In this document: positions 1-7,740 of the stretch, in pieces | Layout of the letters: each line of letters opens with the position of its first letter | Numbering within the stretch: the stretch's first letter is position 1 | Source of the DNA: Verrucomicrobiota bacterium | GTDB taxonomy: Bacteria; Verrucomicrobiota; Verrucomicrobiia; Chthoniobacterales; UBA10450 | Direction: 5' to 3' | Length of the DNA: 10,032 bases | Assembly: GCA_003218735.1 (NCBI GenBank) | Contig: QHOJ01000070.1 | Coordinates: forward strand, 1-10,032 | The notes under the pieces: model-generated | What the model was told of the DNA's origin: nothing | The model's database searches: none | The model's input: only the letters and a program-made list of their open reading frames with translations | Program-made: the position numbers and the translations under genes

Positions 1-3000
1 ATGGGTGCATCGATGGCCCTGGCCGGTTTTGGCTTGAATAGTTGCCGCCGCCCGGAAGCGCATCTGGTGCCGTTTACGAAAAGCGCGGAGTGGACGATTC
101 CCGGAAAATTTCTCTATTATGCGACTGCGATGCCTCGTCGAACGGGTGCCATTTCGCTCATCGCGACGACCGTCGATGGACGTCCGATTAAGCTTGAGGG
201 CAATCCATTGCATCCCGCCAGCGGCGGGGCGACCGATACTTTCGCGCAGGCATCCATTCTCGATCTTTATGATCCTGCGCGCTCGAAGCGGTTTTTTAGT
301 AACGGCAAGCCAAGCAATCGCGCAGGGTTCGAAGCTTATCTCGCCGACCTCCGCAAAACGATCCTGGCACAAAAAGGCGACGGCCTCGCATTCCTGGTCG
401 AGGAAACGCATTCGCCCACGCGCGAGCGTTTGCGCGCGGAATTGGAGAAAATGTTTCCGCGCCTGCGTTGGGTCGTTTACGAACCACTGCTAAGCGAGGC
501 GCAAAGCTTTGCCACGGAATTGAGTTTTGGTGGCAATCTTCGCTTGGTGCCCAAGCTCGAGCGTGCGGATGTGATTCTGGCGCTCGACAGCGATTTTCTT
601 GATTGCGGCCAAGGCGATCTCGCATCGGTGCGCGCCTTCACCTCGCGGCGGCGGGTGAGTTCGGCGAAAGACAACATGAACCGGCTCTACGTCGTGGAGA
701 ACCGTTTCACACTCACCGGCGCAATGGCGGACCATCGTCTCCGCTGCCCTGCGAGCCAAATCCCCGCGTTCGCGTATGCGCTGGCGGGAAAAATTCTGGC
801 TGCGACAAAAGACGCCAACCTTGGTTCTGTTATCGGGACGCTTAAAGCCCCGGCAGGCGCTGCAACTTTCGACCAGCAATGGTTGAGCGAAGCCGCCAAT
901 GATCTCGTGGCGAAACCGGGAGCGAGCCTGGTGGTGGCGGGGCCGAACCAGCCGGTCGTCGTGCAACTGATCGTTTACGGCATCAATTCCGCGCTAAAAA
1001 ATCTCGGTCAAACGCTGGTCCTCCGCGAATTTCCGCGTAATGCCAGACGAAACAGCATTCTGACACTGGCGAGGGACATAAACGGCGGGCGAATAAAACA
1101 GTTGTTCATCCTCGGAGGCGATCCGGTTTACAACGCGCAACGGGGGTTGGCACAAGATCGAGAGACAAAACTGCCGCTTGACTGGGTCGATCTGCAAAAA
1201 AAAGTGCCCCAAATTGTGCGGCTCGGTTATTACGAAGATTCGACCTCCGCACTGAGCCAATGGCATGTGCCGGCGGCGCATTATCTCGAATCCTGGGGTG
1301 ACGCGCTGACGACGGATGGCGATTACTTGTCGATCCAACCAATGATTTTGCCGCTATTCGGTAGCGTATCGGAGATCGAGTTGCTCAATGCACTGCTCGG
1401 TGGACCAAAAACCGAAGGACCCGAGCTGGTGCAGGAAACTTTCCGAGCGACGAATCCGCCCGGGGATTTTCAAACTGCGTGGTCGGGCTTTCTGCGGAAT
1501 GGCTTTGCATCGCATGTTCAACCGCAGGATCAGCCGCCTTCATTCAACTCACCCGCGGCAGCTTCTCTCGCGCAAAGCTCTTGGGCACTTCCATCGCCTC
1601 CCACGGCAGATGCTCCAGAGATTGTACTGGTTGGCAGTTACGCAATGGACGACGGCCGCTATGCCAATAACGGCTGGCTTCAGGAATTGCCTGATCCAAT
1701 CACGAAGCTCACCTGGGATAATGCCGCGCTCATGAGTCCCGCGTTCGCGAAAAGGCTCGGCGTCCAAACCGGTGACCTGGTTCAGATAGCGATCACAGAA
1801 AAAGGCGCTCATCCGTCGCCGACGAAACGAGAGCTCGTCATCGCGGCACTCGTTTCGCCCGGTCATGCCGACAATTCCATTACGATTCCACTGGGTTACG
1901 CCCGGAAAATACCTGAGTTCGGTGTATTGCCGTACGCGGGCGGGGCGCTTAAAGAACAGCCGAAGATCGCCGAACAGAGTGGTTTCAATGGCTATCTCTT
2001 GCGCACCGCGGCAAATCCATACGTTGCCACTGCCGGCGGTCCGGATATCGAAAGCATCAGGGTCACAAAGAGGGGTGGAACTTATCCGCTGTCGATCACT
2101 CAGGAACATTTTAGCATTGAAGGCCGCGGCCTTGTTCGGGAGGCGACGCTGGACGGCTATCGCGCGGACAACGATTTCGCGAAAAAAGTTCCCGGCGAAG
2201 AAAAGCTGCCGCATCAGCTCCCGAGTATCTACAAGCATCCGCCACTCGACGCGCCACAGCAATGGGGAATGAGCGTCGATCTCAATGTTTGCACGGGATG
2301 CAGCGCCTGTGTGATCGCGTGCCAGAGCGAGAACAACATTCCCGTCGTAGGTAAATTGCAGGTGGCCCATGGCCGGGCGATGCACTGGATTCGAATCGAC
2401 CGCTATTATGCGAGCGAGAGACCCTTTAACCAGGACGATGGCGATTGGCCGGAGCATCCGGAGATCGTGCATCAACCAATGATGTGTCAGCACTGCGAGA
2501 ACGCGCCTTGTGAAACGGTCTGCCCGGTCAATGCGACCATCCACAGCGAGGACGGTCTCAATGTGATGGCCTACAATCGCTGCATCGGCACGCGATACTG
2601 CGCCAATAACTGCCCGTTCAAAGTTCGCCGCTTCAATTTTTTCGATTATAACCAGCGGCCGGTCGGCAAGAAGAAAATCGCCGGCGCATTCGGCGTCTAC
2701 GAAGAATATTTCGCGCCACTCACGACGAAAGGCGCGCCCGACATTGTGAAGTTGCAGAAAAATCCAAACGTCACCGTGCGGATGCGCGGCGTGATGGAGA
2801 AATGCACCTTTTGCGTGCAGCGCATCGAGGAGGCAAAAATTGCCGCGCAGGTGCGGGCTGGCGCTTCAGCCCATCCGCACATCCCCCCCGATTCGTTTAC
2901 GAGCGCATGCGCACAAGCTTGCCCAACTGGAGCGATCGTTTTTGGCGATATCAAAGATCCGGAAAGCCGCGTCTCGAAAATAAAAAAGCAGGACCGTAAT

Positions 3001-3129
3001 TACCGCCTGCTGGAATATTTGAACGTGAACACGCGGACGAGTTACCTCGCGCGTATTCGCAACCCGAATCCGAAAATGCCCGACGCAGCACAGATCGGAA
3101 TCGCAAGCATCGAGGAAAAATCAGGATGA
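1..3129 (+). CDS. actB: Alternative complex III iron-sulfur subunit ActB (5' partial)
   Basis: This is the large periplasmic subunit of ACIII, which passes electrons from membrane quinol to c-type hemes. The first 1042 residues visible contain two parts. Residues 1 to about 745 form a molybdopterin-oxidoreductase-like region that in this family carries no Mo cofactor. Residues about 755-1000 form a ferredoxin-like region with four cysteine sets: C764/C767/C770/C774, C829/C832/C837/C841, C861/C867/C871, and C935/C938/C970/C974. The third set has Thr at 864 where a fourth Cys would sit, which fits the known three [4Fe-4S] plus one [3Fe-4S] clusters of ACIII. The reading frame is open from base 1 and begins inside the hydrophobic core of a Tat-like signal (MGASMALAGFGL), with a possible lipid-anchor Cys at residue 15. 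The twin-Arg part and true start lie upstream, so the ATG at base 1 is not the real start. The stop is 38 nt before actC. Family assignment is very secure. Confidence 0.95.
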   Translation: MGASMALAGFGLNSCRRPEAHLVPFTKSAEWTIPGKFLYYATAMPRRTGAISLIATTVDGRPIKLEGNPLHPASGGATDTFAQASILDLYDPARSKRFFSNGKPSNRAGFEAYLADLRKTILAQKGDGLAFLVEETHSPTRERLRAELEKMFPRLRWVVYEPLLSEAQSFATELSFGGNLRLVPKLERADVILALDSDFLDCGQGDLASVRAFTSRRRVSSAKDNMNRLYVVENRFTLTGAMADHRLRCPASQIPAFAYALAGKILAATKDANLGSVIGTLKAPAGAATFDQQWLSEAANDLVAKPGASLVVAGPNQPVVVQLIVYGINSALKNLGQTLVLREFPRNARRNSILTLARDINGGRIKQLFILGGDPVYNAQRGLAQDRETKLPLDWVDLQKKVPQIVRLGYYEDSTSALSQWHVPAAHYLESWGDALTTDGDYLSIQPMILPLFGSVSEIELLNALLGGPKTEGPELVQETFRATNPPGDFQTAWSGFLRNGFASHVQPQDQPPSFNSPAAASLAQSSWALPSPPTADAPEIVLVGSYAMDDGRYANNGWLQELPDPITKLTWDNAALMSPAFAKRLGVQTGDLVQIAITEKGAHPSPTKRELVIAALVSPGHADNSITIPLGYARKIPEFGVLPYAGGALKEQPKIAEQSGFNGYLLRTAANPYVATAGGPDIESIRVTKRGGTYPLSITQEHFSIEGRGLVREATLDGYRADNDFAKKVPGEEKLPHQLPSIYKHPPLDAPQQWGMSVDLNVCTGCSACVIACQSENNIPVVGKLQVAHGRAMHWIRIDRYYASERPFNQDDGDWPEHPEIVHQPMMCQHCENAPCETVCPVNATIHSEDGLNVMAYNRCIGTRYCANNCPFKVRRFNFFDYNQRPVGKKKIAGAFGVYEEYFAPLTTKGAPDIVKLQKNPNVTVRMRGVMEKCTFCVQRIEEAKIAAQVRAGASAHPHIPPDSFTSACAQACPTGAIVFGDIKDPESRVSKIKKQDRNYRLLEYLNVNTRTSYLARIRNPNPKMPDAAQIGIASIEEKSG

Positions 3130-3164
3130 GATTCGATCTTTTGGATTGTCGATCTTTGATTTGA
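3126..3164 (+). other. Possible 12-codon coupling mini-ORF in the actB-actC gap
   Basis: An ATG at 3126 overlaps the actB stop (ATGA) and opens a 12-codon frame (MRFDLLDCRSLI) that ends at 3164, three bases before the actC ATG. The peptide looks meaningless. If the frame is translated, its likely role is to carry ribosomes from actB to actC by re-initiation. Such short frames arise easily by chance. Confidence 0.25.
3147..3157 (+). repeat. 11-mer leader element, copy 1 (before actC)
   Basis: TGTCGATCTTT ends 10 nt before the actC ATG. The identical 11-mer occurs at 7706-7716, also ending 10 nt before a start codon. It has no obvious Shine-Dalgarno character. Confidence 0.5.
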
Positions 3165-3167
3165 GAG

Positions 3168-4628
3168 ATGGACGCAGCACCACCAGCACCGGAAGTGATT
3201 GGAGGCGGAGGAGCGGCTTCGGTCGACCGCCCGCTCGCACGGGTGCCGCTCGTCCTGAACAAGCGGAACTTTAGCTGGCTGACCGAGCGGATTTCCGGCG
3301 TGGTGGAAAATCCCGCGCCGCGGTGGTGGTGGGTTACCTTTACGATTACGGCAAGTGTCGCGACCTTCGGCCTTTTCTGTCTCGGCTACCAGATTTCGAC
3401 GGGAGTCGGTACATGGGGATTGAATCATCCGGTGGGTTGGGCCTGGGACATCACGAACTTCGTTTTTTGGATCGGTATCGGGCACGCCGGCACCCTCATC
3501 TCTGCCATTTTGTTTTTGCTTCGGCAAAAATGGCGAACCTCGATCAATCGCTCTGCCGAAGCGATGACGCTCTTCGCGGTTATCTGCGCTGCGATTTTTC
3601 CGGGGGTGCATGTCGGCCGGGTCTGGATGGCCTGGTACCTGGCCCCGTTGCCGAACAACTATGGCATCTGGCCGAACTTCCGCAGCCCGCTCGTGTGGGA
3701 CGTGTTTGCGGTTTCGACCTACTTCACCGTTTCGGTTTTGTTTTGGTACACTGGTTTGATCCCTGATCTGGCGACGTTACGCGATCGGACTACCTCGAAG
3801 ATCAGAAAGTTCCTTTTCGGAATCTTCGCGTGTGGCTGGCGCGGCTCGAATCGCAACTGGCGTCATTACGAAATGGCGTATCTGCTTCTGGCTGGTCTCT
3901 CCACGCCGCTGGTTCTTTCTGTGCACAGCGTGGTGTCCTTCGATTTTGCGACATCGATCCTACCTACATGGCACACCACGATCTTCCCGCCCTACTTCGT
4001 CGCTGGCGCGATTTTCGGCGGATTCGCCATGGTGCTGACGCTGCTCATTCCCGCGCGCGCCATGTTCAAGCTGCACGATATCATCACACCACAGCACATC
4101 GACAAGATGGCGAAGATCATTTTGCTGACCGGCTCATTCGTCGCCTACGCCTACACGATGGAGTTTTTTGTAGCTTGGTACAGCGGCAACTCCTACGAGC
4201 GCTTCGCGTTTTGGAACCGCGTGTTCGGCCCTTACTGGTGGTACTGGTGGGTTGGAATGCTTTTCTGTAATTGCCTCTCGCCGCAGCTCTTCTGGTTCCG
4301 ATGGTGCCGACGAAATATTTTCGTCGTTTATTTCGTCTGCATGTGCGTGAACGCCGGCATGTGGTTCGAGCGATTCATCATTATCGTCGGCGGATTGCAC
4401 CGCGACTTCCTTCCCTCCGCGTGGGGAATGTTTTACCCGACTTGGGTGGACATCTGGACATACATCGGCACGCTCGGGATCTTCACTTCGCTCTTTCTGC
4501 TCTTCATCCGTTTTCTGCCGATGATCGCGATGTCGGAAGTGAAGACTGCCGTGCCGGAAGCGGACGTACATTACGCCTCGCCCAACGGGCAGCATCCGGT
4601 GGCCGCTCACAGGAAGGAGCAAAGATGA
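3168..4628 (+). CDS. actC: Alternative complex III NrfD-like membrane subunit ActC
   Basis: ActC is a 486-residue integral membrane protein of the NrfD/PsrC family and the likely quinol-binding subunit next to the Fe-S arm of ActB. The sequence shows about ten hydrophobic helices (first near residues 53-75, last near 428-452). Landmark segments are [11 protein letters not shown] near 100-110, GVHVGR at 146-151, [10 protein letters not shown] at 251-260 and FVAWYSGN at 334-341. H148, D178 and D259 are candidate quinol-site residues, because their spacing resembles the His/Asp set proposed for ACIII; this is from memory and not computed. The ATG at 3168 is preceded only by a weak GAGAG directly against the start, so translation may depend on re-initiation after actB. 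The stop overlaps the actD start as ATGA. The N-terminal 20 residues are a Pro/Gly/Ala-rich flexible leader. The length is normal for the family. Confidence 0.95.
   Translation: MDAAPPAPEVIGGGGAASVDRPLARVPLVLNKRNFSWLTERISGVVENPAPRWWWVTFTITASVATFGLFCLGYQISTGVGTWGLNHPVGWAWDITNFVFWIGIGHAGTLISAILFLLRQKWRTSINRSAEAMTLFAVICAAIFPGVHVGRVWMAWYLAPLPNNYGIWPNFRSPLVWDVFAVSTYFTVSVLFWYTGLIPDLATLRDRTTSKIRKFLFGIFACGWRGSNRNWRHYEMAYLLLAGLSTPLVLSVHSVVSFDFATSILPTWHTTIFPPYFVAGAIFGGFAMVLTLLIPARAMFKLHDIITPQHIDKMAKIILLTGSFVAYAYTMEFFVAWYSGNSYERFAFWNRVFGPYWWYWWVGMLFCNCLSPQLFWFRWCRRNIFVVYFVCMCVNAGMWFERFIIIVGGLHRDFLPSAWGMFYPTWVDIWTYIGTLGIFTSLFLLFIRFLPMIAMSEVKTAVPEADVHYASPNGQHPVAAHRKEQR
4614..4619 (+). promoter_or_regulatory. 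Ribosome binding site of actD
   Basis: AAGGAG lies 5 nt before the ATG at 4625. It is the strongest Shine-Dalgarno match in the window. It decides the actD start against the much longer open frame that begins at 4271 inside actC. Confidence 0.75.
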
Positions 4629-5179
4629 GGACGCCATCCGGCCACAAAGTTTATGCAATGGCGGCGGAATATCCGAGTGCGGGCGCGCTTTACGAAGCGG
4701 CCAAGCGTGTCCGGGACGCGGGTTTCAGACGTTGGGATGTCTATTCTCCATTCCCGATCCATGGAATGGACGCAGCGATGGGACTGGGAAAATCTTGGTT
4801 GAGCGGATGGGTTTTGTTCGGCGGAGTCTCCGGTTTGCTTACCGCGGCCCTGGTCGAATTTGGCCCCTCGTCGTTTCTGTATCCGCTCGATGTCCACGGC
4901 AAGCCGACGAACTTTATGACAGTGCCGGCATTTTTTCCCATCATGTTTGAGCTCACGGTTCTCTTTGGCGCATTTGCGGCGTTCTTTGCGATGCTGATTA
5001 TGAACGGATTGCCACGCTGGTATCATCCCATGTTCAATTGGGAACGGTTCACTCGCGCGACTAACGACGGATTTTTCCTGATGATTGAGGCGCGCGACCC
5101 CCGCTTTACCGAAACCGGTGTGCGCGACCTGCTTCAGCAAAGCGGCGGGCAACACATCACGATTGTCCACGAAGATTAA
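4625..5179 (+). CDS. actD: Alternative complex III membrane subunit ActD (DUF3341)
   Basis: ActD is a small membrane subunit of ACIII, 184 residues from the ATG at 4625. Recognisable family motifs are [12 protein letters not shown] at 38-49, the [13 protein letters not shown] segment at 101-113 and [11 protein letters not shown] at 128-138. Two transmembrane hairpin helices lie at about 58-78 and 104-126. Both termini should be on the cytoplasmic side, and the C-terminal part (about 140-184) resembles a small alpha/beta domain. ActD has no cofactor, and its role in the complex is structural as far as is known. The start is fixed by a good Shine-Dalgarno and an ATGA overlap with actC. An in-frame extension back to 4271 would be a shadow of actC. 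Only one base separates the stop from the actE start. Confidence 0.94.
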   Translation: MRTPSGHKVYAMAAEYPSAGALYEAAKRVRDAGFRRWDVYSPFPIHGMDAAMGLGKSWLSGWVLFGGVSGLLTAALVEFGPSSFLYPLDVHGKPTNFMTVPAFFPIMFELTVLFGAFAAFFAMLIMNGLPRWYHPMFNWERFTRATNDGFFLMIEARDPRFTETGVRDLLQQSGGQHITIVHED

Positions 5180-5180
5180 T

Positions 5181-5873
5181 ATGTTGCGCGGATTTCTCCT
5201 GCTCTCTCTTTTGCTCACGATCGCGATCATTGCGGTGTTCGGATTTCGCGGACAAACGAGCACCGGTTCACCCCTCGAGATTTTTCCGGACATGGTGCGG
5301 CAGATGAAAGTGCGCGCGCAAGCACCACTAAATTTTTTTGCTGATGGCCGAGGCTCGCGTCCGCCGGTGGCCGGCACGGTTCCGATCGGATACGAGATGC
5401 CCAAGCCCGAGCACACAGCAGCGTCAAACGCCGCGGTCGAGACACTTCAAACCCATCCACGTCTGGGTTTTAGTGTCGGAACCGATTATTATGATACGGG
5501 GAAAATGGGGGACCGATGGGGCACTGGTGTTCCGATTGAAGTGACGCCCGAGTTGATGCTGCGAGGTCAGCAGCGTTTCAACATCACGTGCGCGATGTGT
5601 CACGGCGCGACGGCTGCAGGCAACGGAATCACCAAACAATACGGGCTCGCGACCGTAGTTACGCTGCAGGACGATCGCATCCGCAAAATGGCGGATGGCG
5701 AAATTTTCAACACGATTACCAACGGTAAAAACACCATGATGGCTTACGGGCCCAACATCATTGTCGCTGATCGTTGGGCGATCATCGCATATCTGCGTGC
5801 GCTGCAACGCAGCCAGAACGCGGCAATTGCCGACGTGCCGGAGGGCCGTCGCGGGGACTTGGAGAAACAATGA
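5181..5873 (+). CDS. actE: Alternative complex III monoheme cytochrome c subunit ActE
   Basis: ActE is a membrane-attached periplasmic cytochrome c with one heme, 230 residues from the ATG at 5181. A hydrophobic N-terminal helix (about 3-22) is the export signal or anchor. Residues about 48-71 carry the family segment NFFADGRGSRPPVAGTV. The heme site is CAMCH, with C137 and C140 holding the heme and H141 as ligand. M186 or M187, in the NTMMAYG segment, is the likely sixth ligand. Within ACIII it receives electrons from the ActA/ActB chain and is an exit point to the terminal acceptor. No lipobox cysteine is visible, although ActE proteins are often lipoproteins, so this one is probably held by its N-terminal helix. 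The open frame extends upstream to 5085, but that would overlap actD by 95 nt, whereas 5181 gives a normal signal sequence. No clear Shine-Dalgarno is seen. Coupling to actD is likely. Confidence 0.93.
   Translation: MLRGFLLLSLLLTIAIIAVFGFRGQTSTGSPLEIFPDMVRQMKVRAQAPLNFFADGRGSRPPVAGTVPIGYEMPKPEHTAASNAAVETLQTHPRLGFSVGTDYYDTGKMGDRWGTGVPIEVTPELMLRGQQRFNITCAMCHGATAAGNGITKQYGLATVVTLQDDRIRKMADGEIFNTITNGKNTMMAYGPNIIVADRWAIIAYLRALQRSQNAAIADVPEGRRGDLEKQ
5861..5864 (+). promoter_or_regulatory. Ribosome binding site of actF
   Basis: GGAG lies 5 nt before the ATG at 5870. Together with the ATGA overlap with actE, it favours that start over the in-frame ATG at 5774, which lies inside actE coding sequence. 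Confidence 0.6.
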
Positions 5874-7678
5874 GCGAACGTTCACAAACCGTGCCGACGC
5901 CGGAAGGCGAATATTTCGAGAGAAACCGTTTTGCGGGACTTTCGCTCCTCCTGGGCACCATTGCCCTGGTGGCATTGGTGCTCTGCGCCGTCGGTGCGTT
6001 TGTCAATCCACATCAGTTCAGTTATTCGTGGCTCTTTGCTTTTGCATTTTTCTTCACCCTCTGCGCGGGCTGCTTTTTCTGGACAATCGTTCACCATGCT
6101 ACAGATGCGGAATGGTCGGTGGTGGTGCGCCGTCAGCTGGAAAACCTCGCGGCGTTGCTGGTTGTTTTGGCGCTGCTCTTTGTGCCAATTCTTCTTCTCC
6201 GCCACCATCTTTATTCGTGGATGGACATTCCGCCCGGGCACGAGGCTTCGCTCGATTCCAAACGCGCTTATCTCAACTGGAATTTCTTTCTCGGGCGCGC
6301 GGTTTTCTTCTTCGGCTTTTTCATTCTCGCATCGTTTTTTCTGCGCCGGTTCTCCGTGGAACAGGACAAAAATGGCAATCCGCGCTTTACCATCTGGATG
6401 CGCAAAATTGCGTTTGCCAGTCTGCCGCTGTTTGCGCTGTGTCTGACTTTTGGAGCCTTCGACTGGTTGATGAGCCTGAACTATCGCTGGTTTTCAACGA
6501 TGTTTGGCGTTTACATCTTTGCGGGCGCGGCCGGCAGCTCCATGTCTCTGCTCGTGCTTGTGATCACCGCCCTGCGTCAAGCCGGCTATCTGAACAACGT
6601 GGTCACGCTCGAGCATTATCACATCATGGGGAAATGGATGTTCGCCTTCTGTGTTTTTTGGGCCTACATCGGCTTTGGCCAATACATGCTCATCTGGTAT
6701 GCAAACATGCCAGAAGAGACCGAATATTTTATCACGCGGAACACCGAATCCTGGTGGGCCTTGAGCATGCTTCTGGTGATTGGCCGTTTCTTCGGGCCGT
6801 TTGCGATTTTGCTTTTGCGCTCGATCAAAAAACAGCCGCATCGACTCTGTTACGTCGCGGGATGGATCCTCTGCATGCAAATGCTCGATATGTATCTCGT
6901 CATCTTGCCTGCGTTACATGGCACCGGCGTGCATGTGAGCATCTGGGATTTGGTTTCGCTTGTCGGGATCGGCGCAACTCTCGGTTTCGTTTATCTGCAA
7001 ATCGTGCCAAGGACTTCGCTCTTCCCGATCCGCGACCCGCGCTTGATTGATTCTCTAAGTGCCCGTTCGCGCGCGCCCTTATCCACATGGCTCGGGATCG
7101 TGCTCCTTTTCGCGCTTTTCGGAGTAATCGTGCTCGCTGTCATCGGGCCCGCGCCGCGTGGAAGCGATTACGAAGAGACTCGCGCAAAAAAACGCGCGGA
7201 TGTTTTGAAAACGACACGCGATGAGGCCACCAAGGCTCTAACCACGTACGGCTGGATCGACAAGAACAAGGGCGTCGCCCGTGTCCCGATTGAGCGCGCG
7301 ATGGAATTGACAATAGTCGAACTGGCACAAAGAAAACCGGCACCAGCTGGTCCAATCGCCATGCCCGAACCTCAAACCACAGCTGCTTCGACCAGCGCTG
7401 CTGCGCCGCCGGCAGCTCCGTCCGCGTCGTCGCAGCCGAGCGGCACACCAAAACCTACTTCAGTTGCTGGTCCGAGCCCGGAGATTCGCGGTCAACCGGC
7501 CGCGGCAATCAAGCCGTCGCCTGCGCCGCCTGGAACGCAACCCGGCGCGTCGGCTTCGCCCGCTGGCTCGCCTCCGCCGCCCGCGGCGGCGCAACCAAAT
7601 CCCGGCGGCTCACCGCCAGCGACTCCCGCCGCTTCGCCAGCTGGATCTCCATCGCCCGTGCCTGGAAAAATGCCATGA
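5870..7678 (+). CDS. actF: ActF fused to an extra helix, YGWID domain and Pro/Ala-rich tail
   Basis: This is the second NrfD-like subunit of ACIII, 602 residues from the ATG at 5870, which is clearly longer than the usual roughly 400-450. Residues 1-397 are a standard ActF: about ten helices (roughly 22-44 to 354-378), the LEHYHIMGKWMFAF segment at 247-260, and the family's normal C-terminal motif FPIRDPRLIDSL at 385-396. After this come an eleventh helix (about 405-426), a charged helical stretch (433-458), and a compact motif YGWIDKNKGVARVPIERAMEL at 460-480. From my memory of related phyla, that motif occurs in small single-helix proteins near cytochrome oxidases. Residues 490-602 are almost entirely Pro, Ala, Ser, Gly and Thr, with ASPAGSP at 562-568 and 588-594. 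I infer a fusion of two proteins, with the added part in the periplasm if the ActF core ends in the cytoplasm. The start is fixed by an ATGA overlap with actE and a GGAG site. Confidence 0.92.
   Translation: MSERSQTVPTPEGEYFERNRFAGLSLLLGTIALVALVLCAVGAFVNPHQFSYSWLFAFAFFFTLCAGCFFWTIVHHATDAEWSVVVRRQLENLAALLVVLALLFVPILLLRHHLYSWMDIPPGHEASLDSKRAYLNWNFFLGRAVFFFGFFILASFFLRRFSVEQDKNGNPRFTIWMRKIAFASLPLFALCLTFGAFDWLMSLNYRWFSTMFGVYIFAGAAGSSMSLLVLVITALRQAGYLNNVVTLEHYHIMGKWMFAFCVFWAYIGFGQYMLIWYANMPEETEYFITRNTESWWALSMLLVIGRFFGPFAILLLRSIKKQPHRLCYVAGWILCMQMLDMYLVILPALHGTGVHVSIWDLVSLVGIGATLGFVYLQIVPRTSLFPIRDPRLIDSLSARSRAPLSTWLGIVLLFALFGVIVLAVIGPAPRGSDYEETRAKKRADVLKTTRDEATKALTTYGWIDKNKGVARVPIERAMELTIVELAQRKPAPAGPIAMPEPQTTAASTSAAAPPAAPSASSQPSGTPKPTSVAGPSPEIRGQPAAAIKPSPAPPGTQPGASASPAGSPPPPAAAQPNPGGSPPATPAASPAGSPSPVPGKMP
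7337..7675 (+). repeat. Low-complexity Pro/Ala/Ser-rich coding tail of ActF
   Basis: This segment encodes residues 490-602 of ActF. It is dominated by Pro, Ala, Ser, Gly and Thr with very few charged or hydrophobic residues. The heptapeptide ASPAGSP occurs twice, at codons starting 7553 and 7631, with different codons in the two copies, so this is not a fresh DNA duplication. It probably forms an extended, disordered linker. Confidence 0.85.
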
Positions 7679-7740
7679 GCATTTTGATTTTGCCGCCAAT
7701 GAAGATGTCGATCTTTCAATCACAACATGGATGCCACTGA
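7675..7740 (+). other. Possible 21-codon coupling mini-ORF in the actF-ccoN gap
   Basis: An ATG at 7675 overlaps the actF stop (ATGA) and opens a 21-codon frame that ends with TGA at 7738-7740, running 14 bases into the ccoN-like gene. The peptide (starts MSILILPPMK) has no recognisable feature. It is the counterpart of the mini-ORF between actB and actC. It may only serve to couple translation, or it may be chance. Confidence 0.2.
7706..7716 (+). repeat. 11-mer leader element, copy 2 (before ccoN-like gene)
   Basis: This is a second exact copy of TGTCGATCTTT, ending 10 nt before the ATG at 7727. The flanking bases differ from copy 1 apart from a nearby GAT just upstream, so only this core is shared. 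Confidence 0.5.

Noticed and set aside
1..3. ATG at base 1 as the true actB start
   Set aside because: The sequence begins inside the hydrophobic core of an export signal, with the expected twin-Arg part missing, so the gene starts upstream.
1549..2544. 331-codon minus-strand open frame opposite actB
   Set aside because: It lies wholly antisense to well-conserved ActB sequence, is rich in Arg, and has no recognisable domain. It is a coding shadow.
2581..2613. Missing fourth Cys (T864) in the third Fe-S motif of ActB
   Set aside because: This is the normal ActB pattern and fits the family's [3Fe-4S] cluster, so it is not a defect.
5761..7050. 429-codon plus-strand frame across actE and actF
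   Set aside because: It is an Arg/Cys-rich product in a frame overlapping confident genes, with no family similarity.
7679..7726. Internal terminator or promoter between actF and the ccoN-like gene
   Set aside because: I see no convincing hairpin with a T-run and no paired -35/-10 boxes in these 48 bases.
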